Of a stretch of 64,000 nt of DNA, positions 51,840 through 61,995 are shown piece by piece; the first letter of the stretch is position 1; each line of letters begins with the position of its first letter. Source of the stretch: Cranoglanis bouderius. Taxonomy: Eukaryota; Chordata; Actinopteri; Siluriformes; Cranoglanididae. The notes under the pieces are model-generated. The model had not been told where the DNA came from. It ran no database searches and was given only the letters and a program-made list of their open reading frames with translations. Both the position numbers and the translations under genes were made by a program. The stretch lies in assembly GCA_023630585.1 (NCBI GenBank), contig CM042566.1, forward strand, positions 3,766,754 through 3,830,753. The letters run 5' to 3'.

Positions 51840-52215
51840 TGTTTATACCAGAGCGTTGTTGAATTTCTTCATTCTGACTGGTGAGAAGGTGCTTCACGGG
51901 TTTCCTCCGAGTACTCCGGTTTCCTCCCCCAGTCCAAAGACATGAGGTGTAGGCTGATTGGTATTTCCAAATTGTCAGTAGTGTGTGAATGGGTGTGTGA
52001 ATGTGGCCTGCGATGGGTTGGCACCCTGTCCAGGGTGTCCCCCGCCTTGTGCCCCGAGTTCCCTGGGATAGGCTCCAGGATCTTTCACGACCCTGTGTAG
52101 GATAAGCAATACAGAAAATGGATGGATGGATGGATTGGTCAGAAGGTGCTGATTAGTTTTCTGTCACCGCAGCTCTGATAGTAGTAGAGGAGCAAATTTC
52201 AGGTTTATATTAATG
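51840..52215. repeat. Dispersed repeat family A copy split by a SINE
   Basis: GAATTTCTTCATTCTGACTG and GTGAGAAGGTGCT lie left of the SINE. TTGGTCAGAAGGTGCTGATT, AGTTTTCTGTCACCGCAGCT and TTTATATTAATGTATT continue on the right. Confidence 0.8.
51894..52132 (+). mobile_element. 5'-truncated SINE with 18-bp TSD
   Basis: It starts inside the core (CACGGGTTTCCTCCGAGTAC) and ends with GGATAGGCTCCAGGATC, GTGTAGGATAAG and (GGAT)n. The target GAYTGGTSAGAAGGTGCT flanks it at 51876-51893 and 52133-52150 with two mismatches. Confidence 0.92.
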
Positions 52216-52669
52216 TATTTGGTAACACTTTGCAATAACAGTACATGAATAATTATGCACTAATACATGAATTAATACTTACTTAACTACGAACTAATGA
52301 TGAGTTAAGGCATGTACTAATCACATGCAACTAGTGAAGAGCCAACCTTAACCTTAACTACGATGTGAGTCTTATGAATTCATGCGTGAATAACGACCAT
52401 CTTAAGTATGTTAGTACATGTATGTTAGTTAATGTGTTAATGAACACGAAGGGGTAAACTAAATCAAATTTCACCCTTGTGGGCAAAGGAGCAGTGCCCT
52501 GGGCCCGAGCCACCCAGAGCATGTACTAGTACTACAGTGGGATTTGAAGAGAAATGGATGGAGAATGATGCAAAACGGGCTGAAATGAAATCATTGGTTT
52601 TTATTATTAGTGTGTCTCACAATTTACACAGGGACTTGGAAGTGGATCCATGTAAATGGATTTAAAATA

Positions 52670-53030
52670 CACCTGTTGATGAAAGTTTACTGTAAGGAGA
52701 CGTTTATTTAACATCTAGGGAAGAAGTCTTCAGTGTAAGCGCTTTGTAACACTTTAACTTTAAGTTTTCTGACATCTTCAGGACAAGCTGTGTTTATTTG
52801 TCTTAGTAACTTCAAAAGAATGAAAAAACAGAGGCTGTTAAGAGGAACGACTGTTTATAGCTGCTATAAAGTAAGTGAGAACAGGACCTACCCTGTCTCA
52901 CTGATGTTCGACAACATTAAAAGTATCTATACATGAATTAGGAAACTAATCAGTGACCTTCTGATCAGTAACCCAACATCTTAACCACTGAGCTACCACT
53001 GCCCACTAGGAAACTAATCAGTGAACGAAT
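52670..53030. repeat. Dispersed repeat family A copy with a tRNA-like insertion
   Basis: TACTGTAAGGAGACGTTTAT, GTTTATTTGTCTTAGTAACT, GACTGTTTATAGCTGCTATA, AAGTAAGTGAGAACAGGACC and CTGATGTTCGACAACATTAA are family modules in the usual order. Confidence 0.75.
52957..53006 (-). mobile_element. 50-bp tRNA-like (SINE head) insertion with perfect 18-bp TSD
   Basis: On the minus strand it reads GTGGGCAGTGGTAGCTCAGT, GGTTAAGATGTTGGGTTACT and GATCAGAAGG, that is, the first half of a tRNA-derived SINE with its A box. TAGGAAACTAATCAGTGA occurs exactly at 52939-52956 and again at 53007-53024. Confidence 0.9.
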
Positions 53031-54574
53031 CAATAAATTGAACTGACTGAAAAATGAGCATTAGCTAAATACTATCAAGGAAACCATGGCAACAGGCAGT
53101 AAACTCAAGATAAGAAGCTTTTTTTCAAGCATTTTGAGATTAATGTGCTTGTCAGACTCACTGGGGATCTCTACAGTCTCAGAGATCAACTATTTTTTCT
53201 AGGTATGTTTGAAGCAATAGATCAAAACAATCAATTTCTTCTCCATTTTGACTTGGAATTAATATCTCATGGGAACAAAAAACAAACAACAACAACACAA
53301 TTTCACATTAAGAAAAACAAAGAACAGTCTGTTTGGTCATGTTTGGTCATCACCAAACTGTAGCTTAATCACATCAGTGCCGGTGTAAAGAAAATAGTTG
53401 CAAAATGGTGATGCAAGATTAGCGTGTAAAAATCTTTAACATGTAAAGCTGATGTAAAAGTCTGCTGACTGAGTCTCGGTGTTTAGCCTAGCTCCCTGTA
53501 AACATAATGGAGCACTGATAATAACACTGATAACGTCTCTAGTGAATCTGTAGGTTAACTATATTTCCAGTTGTGAGGTGGTAGTGTTGCATGAACTGTT
53601 TTCATGAGAAAAAACTGAGACTTCTTTTGATTAGCTATTACTTGTTATTAGCAGAAAAGGGTGAATTAATTGTTAACGCATCTTGGATGTATAGTTTTGC
53701 TATTTTTCTCATGTAGCTTGTAGTGCAGCTTTAAATGTACAGTGATTACTGTTGAAAATGTTGAAAATAAATATTATGTTTCTACAGCATAGAGCTTCAT
53801 CTGCTACTTGGTAAATATTACATTGCTAATATTAGATATTGCATCGCTTCACAGAGTACACCATTTTGGACATTGATGTGCTGTAAAACAACAATTTCTG
53901 TTGTACAAAATAATTTAAAATCACCAGTAAGACATAAACATTAGGGAAAACCATTTGGGTGACTGAAATAACCAAATTAATTTGTTGCCCTTGAAGAAGA
54001 GTTCACTATCAGAGGGTAAATGAGGCATGACTCAACCTTTCCTGCAGTGCTCCAGCTTTTTCCACTGTTTGGACATCAGGTTGAATTCTGCTGGACATTG
54101 CCATTGCCACCTCGATGACCCACATTGTTTGGGCTAAAGTCCACTAGTGAGAAATACACGCATCGAGTATGCAGACTGCAATACCGTCCAAGATCTGTCG
54201 TTGTGTATTAGACATCAATTAATTGTTTAAGTCAGATATGCAGTCGTGTGTATGCCATATCTACTTTTTTTTTTGCCCCTTGAGTCATTGAATCCTTTTG
54301 GTCACATCAGAGTCACAGCGATTAGTGAGTCAATGTTTGAATCAGTGAATTTTAGGTCATGAGGAAGGTTCACTTCACTCTCTTTAGTGAGACATTGTTT
54401 GAATCGTGAATATCATGACCTTTGAGCTCATTTAGTTCAAACTGGAGGTTTCCAGTGTTTCAGTGCATGAACAACTGCACAAATCGGTCAAAGAATCTGA
54501 AAGAATCATTTAACTGAACCAAATCATGTGACTCAATTGGAACAGAATCAAGTGACTAAGTGACTGAAAAAATG

Positions 54575-54576
<2 letters not shown>

Positions 54577-54657
<81 letters not shown>

Positions 54658-54677
54658 TAGATAGATAGATAGATAGA

Positions 54678-54714
<37 letters not shown>
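54577..54714. repeat. (AT)n-(GATA)n-(AT)n compound microsatellite
   Basis: About 39 AT units, six GATA units, then another AT tract. Confidence 0.97.
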
Positions 54715-54717
<3 letters not shown>

Positions 54718-54935
54718 AGACAACCCATCAGATAATGTGTGTGACCACAGGATTTGCTATGGAATCATATTTTAAACCGCAAAGATCTTCTAAAGATGGC
54801 ATATCAAGCTTTAATTAAATGAAATTTTTGCTGTTATAGAAAATTCATCAACACATTATTAACACATTAATTAATAAAACATCATAATCTACGGTCCAAG
54901 CTAAAACAAAGTGCTTTGCCTTAGTGTATCCTCAC

Positions 54936-55053
54936 CTCCAGGCTTGTAGTATTTGTGTATCTGTGAGAAGGCGTGGAGATAAATGTTGTTGTGAGAGCCG
55001 GGGGAACGTTTGGAGGGGGACGAGCTTGTGTAAAACGCATCACTAGATACCAT
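54936..55053 (-). CDS. Candidate first coding exon, unassigned
   Basis: From an ATG at 55053 the minus strand reads 39 codons (MVSSDAFYTSSSPSKRSP, then GSHNNIYLHAFSQIHKYYK, then PG) and one base, and ends at a good donor, GGAG|GTGAGG. I do not recognise the protein, and the ATG context is only fair (C at -3, G at +4). It may be an alternative start exon of the RALY-like gene or chance. It is listed because composition and donor look exon-like. Confidence 0.25.
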
Positions 55054-55484
55054 CTGTACCACACATGAGCACGATGCTGCAGTGTGAATCCTTCAGCTGA
55101 CTTTCAGGCACAAGTTTCTTCTTAACTTTGTTAATTAACTCGCAAATAACTACTGGCAAGATATGAATATGGAGAGCGAGTCGAGGTACAGCGCTGCAGC
55201 CAGGTGAGGTGAGGGACGTGTTCGGGATTCAGGTGCTAATAATGTGGGAAAGACGCACTGCTCATTTTTATACAGCAGTAACAGCAGGTGGCTGTATTTT
55301 TGCCCTGAACAGCAGTGAAACATTAAATTAATCAGTTCAATGTGCAAGAAAACCCCAAAAAAAATAACACAAAATGCTGCACTGAAGTGGATGCTAGATG
55401 CTTTAAGTACTATTTTATTACAGTGACCTGTTATAAATATTTTTATAGGCACTGACTGAATATTTATAGTTTTTATAACTTAAA

Positions 55485-55800
55485 TTACGTATTTTTTTAA
55501 ACCCAGATTCTCATGTTAGAGAGAAACCATAAAGCATAATTTCCTCTGTCATGAAGACTGTGTTAAAACCTTTGTACTTTAGCTCTGACTATTACAAATT
55601 GCTGACACTGGAGACTCCTTCCATGAATGTTAAATGAGCATGTTCTCACAGGAAACTTCACTATTTGAATGATTACACACCTTTTTTAATCAGTGCCTTG
55701 TCCACCATACTATTGTCTACTGTCAGAGCTGCTGTTACAGACAATTAATCAACATCCTCCGACCAATCAGATACGAGAATTCAACGACGCTGTGGTATAA
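55485..55800. repeat. Dispersed repeat family A copy
   Basis: GAGAGAAACCATAAAGCATA, AGACTCCTTCCATGAATGTT, TCAGAGCTGCTGTTACAGAC, AATTAATCAACATCCTCCGA and CCAATCAGATACGAGAATTC give the full order of the terminal half. Confidence 0.75.
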
Positions 55801-58276
55801 AGTATCCCAGCCACAAAAATCAACAAAAATTCTTCACAAGACCGTGTGTTAACACTGCACTTACAGCTGATAAGGTAAAATCCCACAGCTCTGAACGTGT
55901 TGCTCGGTCTCATCCCATCCCATCCGGCCGCCTCACTTGAGCTCTGTCCCAAATCACAGGGATTAAAATGTGTTGCCTTTTACTCTCCCTCAACTGAGCA
56001 TGCAGCGAATTATGATTCACGCTGCTTGAGTGAGCCTGATAAAAGCATTCAGACAAAAGAGCTTAAGAATTTCAATCCACGGCTAAAACGCAAATAAATG
56101 AAAGTCAAACACTTCACTTGAGCACTACATACAGGATTAGCCACACACCGTATTTAAAGGGGCGGAGAAACCGATCAGGTGTTGACCCTAATAGGAAAAG
56201 TAAAAAAAAACAAACAAACATTAACGCGAGCTATTAACTCTATTGTGATGTGGCTGAACTTCTGTGTGCATTACATACACAGCCACAAAGAGGTGGCTAC
56301 CATCCTACAGCGTCAGCATGAGTCACATTTCAGAGAGAAATACTGAATTACACAAGTATGTGCGTATGAGATGGGTCTGTATGAGGTATTTGATGGGTCT
56401 TCAGAAATATTTGAGAAAAAAAAAAATTGCACAGCTGGGAGAAGGGGGAAAATAATTCTGGAAGAATAATGACCTGCCAATCAGACATGCCTCAGGAGAG
56501 CTGCCTAGGGTTTGGTTGTTGATTGACAGATCTGGCATTTGTCCATTCCACCTCAAAGGGGGAGGGTGATGCTTCTGCTGGGAGGTGAAGTCGACCTGCA
56601 CACAGGAAGAGCTCCCAAAACACATATCCATATCCCTCTCAGTGACACACACACAGGCATGCAGAGACAAAGACTGGTGTACTAGATCTTTCCCTAGACT
56701 CATGCTAGTGGTTATTAGTGATGCACGCTGCGTCCAAAGGTCTGCAACTCAACATGTCTGAGCTCTGATCGCTTTTAGAGCTGACGAGGGCTCCTTCGAG
56801 GTCCCGCACCAGTCGGAATGCAGGGTTCACGAAAATCCAGCGGGAACTGAAGCGTGGAAAATAGTTAATAACAGCTATTGAACATCGATAAACGAAGGGA
56901 ACTTCAGCCCTGAGTGCAGCCTGACACAGGATCTGTGATACGGAAACGTGAGCTAAATACTAACATGAATGTATTGCACTTGGTATGAATAAAACCAACA
57001 TCGTAACAGCTTTAACATTTATAGAAAGAGTCTCCAGTAACAGTCAGATGAAGTTTTCCTTCATGGGTCTTCAGGACGGAGGGCTTTGTGGCTGGTAGGA
57101 GAACGACTGGGTATAGCTGATACCTTAGCTACCTAGGTACAGTATCGGTATCGTGAACAGAACATACCGAGCCCATGACGCAGTTTCCGACTCTAGATAA
57201 GGTACATAATCGAAGCTAGCAACATGTCACCGATTCGGAATTACTTCCTGCTTGAGAAACGTAAAAAACTTTTTGTCTTTCTTTTATTTATTTATATTTT
57301 TTGCAAAATATGTAATGCAAGTGTTTCAAGAGGGGAAAAAAGCAGCAAGGACCTCAATTTAATGAAGCATTTAAGGATTAAAAAAAAAAAAATCTGAAGA
57401 GCACAGCGATTGCATTCAAGCGACCACAAAAAAGCAAGGTAAAGGTCAACAATAGTCATTAGAAGTGGCATTTAATAATAAACGCAGTAAATTCCCATGA
57501 CAGTGCCAAAGCGAAGTGCAGCCTCTCTTATTAGAGAGGAACAGAGGAACAGGATGCTCTTGGAGATGGCAGACATGCTGCTTTTTTCCTTAAGAAGAAC
57601 CTTAAATTTGTGTTAAATGAGCATAAATGGACCAACCTTTGCAAACACTACATAGCAAAGTAATGTTGGTTGTGATTTTGCCCCAGGGATAAGCTCCCCT
57701 TGGGTGTTTTTGTGCTGTTTTTACTTGATTTTTTTTTTTTTTTTGTGAAGCTACATTTACACATGTGCTTGAATGTTAATTTGCTTTATAGACACCTCTC
57801 TTGTATTTGTAATTATATTATGATTGCTTAAAAACATTCAAAAGTGAAGTTAGTTAACCAGTAAAAAGTCGTTTATTAGTGCTCAAGGAGCGCTGAGCAT
57901 TGTGTATCTATTCAAACCTGGGTTATTTTTTAATACAAACTCTGCTGTTTGTAGAGAGACAGAAAACTATGGCGTGTGTGTTGTATGTCTACTGTCTTAT
58001 CTGCGGGTGTGTTGTGTATCTGCGGGTGCGTTCTGTGATTGTCGGATAAATCGGGCGGGAGAGCAGCAGAACTGCCCTCGCTTTTGGGACCGAACAGGCA
58101 GGAGAGAGAGGGTTCAAATGTCGCACAGAGTCACGTAGCGTTGTGCATGATTAGTGTACACTTTGCATTAATTACCATTAACCTTGCTGACAGGAAGGAA
58201 ACAGAGCTAAATGGCGAGAAAAGGTCAGTCGCCTCCTCAAGTAATTCACCCTTACTTTAACATTGCACATTCAAAC

Positions 58277-58322
<46 letters not shown>
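58277..58322. repeat. (CA)n microsatellite
   Basis: About 23 CA units. Confidence 0.96.
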
Positions 58323-58324
<2 letters not shown>

Positions 58325-59129
58325 AAAAAGTCTCTACAGTGATCCAGGCTTCTGTTTTTGCTCTGCTCCTGGTTTTACTGTCTGACTCTAAAACTCACCT
58401 TGGCAATTGAATTTAATTTTAACCATGACTCATATTTCCATGCTCTGTTGCCCACCAGCTCCAGCAGGCTTCCAAAACCCCAGCAGACGCCCATCCCGGA
58501 GAACGTCTGATGCAGACGAGCCTTCGTTAGCATAGGCCAAGACCTCTGAGTCACGCTCAGACTCACAGGAATGTGCAGTAGCAGCAGGGCTTGAAATGAA
58601 CACGCGCTTATACGACAAACACGAAAGAACTGGCCACTGGAGGGGAACTGCGTTCATTTACCAGGACTACTTTACAGGGGTCCTCTTAAGAAAATGTGTC
58701 GTGTGAGTTATACATACAGAATGTACTGCTTGTAAGGAGATTCTCTTGTACAGATTTATTCAGGGAAAGTTAATTAAAGCATTCATGAAAGGTTATATGG
58801 GTTTTTTGAGGGGTTCCTACATTGGGCTTTCATAACCGGCAATGCAGAAATCTTTTAGAAAGTCATTTATTTATAATCATCATACAGTATATCTGAAGAA
58901 GAACACAGGAAATAACTGCAGTGTATCTCAGTAATCATTCTGGATGTAGTTTCAGACAAAAGTCCTTCAACTCTACAAAAGAAGTACTTTGCTTGCGCTT
59001 TAAAAAGCCAGGACTACAGTTTCTGATGTTATAAAAGGAAAAACATATGACTGAGTTGATTCATGCTTGCTGGCTCGCAGTTACATGAGAGAGAACACTA
59101 AAACTCATTTTAATCTCGTTTATAACACT

Positions 59130-59645
59130 ACGCTTTTAAATTCTTGATTCTGACTGGTCAGAAGATGTTGATTAATTTTCTTTAACAGCAACTCCAACAG
59201 TAGTGCAGCTTCAAACCAGAGGTTTACAATATATTAATGCACTGGGTCTAATATGTTATCGTTTCTTACAGTAACAGCTCCCACAGGGACCTGTATAGCT
59301 GACGCTATATTCACATTAAAGCACAGTTTTCTGTGAGGTTAGTTTAATTTAGCCGTTTCGGAAGCAGTCTCCAGTGTGAGAACTCGAGTAAATTCAAGTG
59401 GTCATAAATTTTAAGGGGGAAAAAAAGAGAGGCTGGTGAGGAAAAGATTGTTTAAAGCTGCTATAACTAAACATGACTAATAACAGGAATGTACATATCT
59501 CGGAACATACAAACACGCGTAAAATGTATGATGTGTTATAGAAAAATAATCCACTTTTGGGTGAAACTCAGCTTCACATCATGCCTCATAACTGAGTGTT
59601 TTTCCGTAACAGCACCCCTACGTGTTTAATTCATTACACATTAAA
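59130..59645. repeat. Dispersed repeat family A, near-complete copy
   Basis: It starts with TTCTTGATTCTGACTGGTCA and GAAGATGTTGATTAATTTTC, passes GTTATCGTTTCTTACAGTAA, the purine-rich stretch and AAAGCTGCTATAAC, and ends with TTTTTCCGTAACAGCACCCC and ATTCATTACACATTAAACC. About 515 bp, the best guide to family architecture in the window. Confidence 0.8.
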
Positions 59646-59763
59646 CCAGATGTGTCATGGCTGCGTCGAGTCCCATCAGCCACTGCACATCACATGATCA
59701 CGACACTCACGTCACATGAGTGTATGCACCTGATTCACGTTTATGTTTAATCAGCACTAGTAT

Positions 59764-60181
59764 TTAAAGTCCCCATGAAATGAAAATTGACGTTTTGTGG
59801 CTTTTAATATGAATGTCTCAGCCTTAAGGTTATCTATAAGCTAGTGAGCTCCAAAACAATGACAAAATTCGCATTTAGAAGACATACGCATTCAAAATTT
59901 ACACTCTCTCTCTACCACCGACACGGATCAACAATTTTGATGACATCATTCTGCACTTCAGCTTCTCATCAGATTTTCTGTCCAATCAAACGATCTCTAG
60001 AATCTGAAGTGTCCCGCTCCCAAACATTATAAAAATCACCTTGCCTAAAAGCTATTGGCTGTTTAAAAAGAGGGAGGAGCCACTCAATATGTCCCACCCT
60101 GACTTCCTGTTACGTTCTTCTTGTTCTTACGTCAACACAGAATAACGTCGCACGTTTCAAGGTACTTCATAGGGGCTTTAA
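59764..60181. mobile_element. piggyBac-type MITE with TTAA target
   Basis: Ends AGTCCCCATGAA and, as complement, AGCCCCTATGAA are inverted repeats, each bordered by TTAA (59764-59767 and 60178-60181). About 410 bp, without transposase. A 62-codon frame inside has no family match. Confidence 0.88.
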
Positions 60182-60668
60182 GTCACATGTTGTACAGCAC
60201 TCTGTGTCTAGCTTTTGTCTTTTGTTGTCGTTGTTTGTTATCGTTGTAGCCTAATTCATGTCTTGTTCATGTTGTTACCTTGCTTCGCTACTCCTCATTT
60301 TGTTTCATGGTTTTTATGTTTCATGTGTTTCCACTTACACATAAATAAACTAAATCTGCACTTGCATCCATCTCCCCTCCACCCCTCAACCATTCCGTGA
60401 CAAGATACTGCTTCTGTGTGTCGCAGTGCCACACCATGTTGATCAGCGTAGCTTTTTAAACTAGCATGAAGGTGTAAATCTTACTTGATTTACACACTTT
60501 CCGTGAGCACCCTGCTGATAGAAAGTTGTATAAAATACTCCAACACACCACGCAACTTGTGTGACTGGTGTGAAAACAAGCTTTTCTAGCACTAGCACTA
60601 GTCAAGAGTTGTTTATGTTGCCAGGAAAACCCTGCTGTCAATCATTGTGCAATCTGACACGTCACACA

Positions 60669-61247
60669 GGGTGCGTCTCAATCAGCTCCCTAGCTCATGA
60701 CTTAGTATATGGTGTATACGAGTTGAGGCACTGGTAAGAACCCTGGCTCACTACACATTGGGACACTGATGACTCAATTTCCAGCGACATGACTATGTAC
60801 TCGCGTTGTAAAACCTCACCACTGGCATTTATCAACAACAGGCAGGACCGATATCTTTCTGACATTATATGTCATATAAATTTGTTAGCTTAATCACACG
60901 TGCTTCTGCCATGGTACTTCAAGCAGGATCGTAGGCTAGCTAGTGGATTTTTAAAAATCATTAAACACTTAAAAGTCATTAGACTCAAACAAACTGTATA
61001 TAGAACATCAAATAAAGTTAAAAATCGCTAACGTAAGTAATCATTTGAGAGCTACTACAACAACAACAGGCTACTCACATTTGTAGACGAAGTTGAGAGC
61101 TGAGAGCTCGTCCGCCATTTTATTTCGAGCTGAGAGGCTTCAGAAAACATGCCATCATTCCCAGTAAGGGAACATAGTGAGCATTGATGCTTCCTGGTTT
61201 TTGAGTGACCCTGACTACTGAACTAGGGAACTGATTGAGACGCACCC
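60669..61247. mobile_element. Non-autonomous DNA transposon with 27-bp TIRs
   Basis: The left end GGGTGCGTCTCAATCAGCTC and the complement of the right end GGGTGCGTCTCAATCAGTTC match over 27 bp with two differences. The interior (579 bp in all) is non-coding. A target duplication is not clear, so the superfamily is open. Confidence 0.85.
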
Positions 61248-61684
61248 ATAGATTTGATCAGACAAAAAATAGGAGTCTTTGTATCTTTTATTTATAATTA
61301 AATCATAGATAGGATGATAGATTTCTTGAATGTAAATGCTTACTTATACAGAGATCTTTAGTGTCATAAAAAGTTTATTAATCGAAAGGGTGTTGCCAGG
61401 AGCTTTAAAATGAAGGGACTGTACATGACTGGGAGATCATTTCCACCTGGAGCTCTGTGCTGTAGTCCTGTAGCCCACAGCGCTGACAGATTGAAGCGAC
61501 TGATAGTAGCAGCACGAGGGCCACACTAACCTGCATTACATGAGTGGTAGCTTCTGAAGGTCACACACACTGACACACGCTGGATATCGTGTGCAAGAAT
61601 CTGAGATGATCTTCTACTGTTCTATCTCTGCTACAAACTCCATCACTGTGACCTTTAATCTGACGCATGAAGCAGTGTATTATA

Positions 61685-61909
61685 CAGTCAGCTTCAGAAT
61701 TATTGGCACCTTGGAAAAGACGGGTGGAAAAGGTTATGGGAAAATGTCTGTTGTTAATTAGCTTAATCTCATACTGACAATAAGTGACATTTAACCTTTA
61801 ATTGAAGTAACTTTATTCTATGAACATGAAAAAAAACACCTTATTAAAAAAGATGGCACCCCAGAGATCCTTATGTAACAAAAGAATGTTCCCATTTATA
61901 GTTTTTAGG

Positions 61910-61910
<1 letters not shown>
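61685..61910 (+). mobile_element. 5' fragment of a Tc1-like element
   Basis: CAGTCAGCTTCAGAATTATT follows TA (61683-61684); GGCACC, GTTGTTAATTAGCTTAATCT and CACCCCAGAGATCCTTATG recall a fish Tc1 terminus. It is cut off by the following (TA)n tract. Confidence 0.65.

Positions 61911-61913
<3 letters not shown>

Positions 61914-61989
<76 letters not shown>
61914..61989. repeat. (TA)n microsatellite
   Basis: About 38 TA units lying exactly at the left border of the next Tc1 element. Confidence 0.97.
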
Positions 61990-61995
<6 letters not shown>

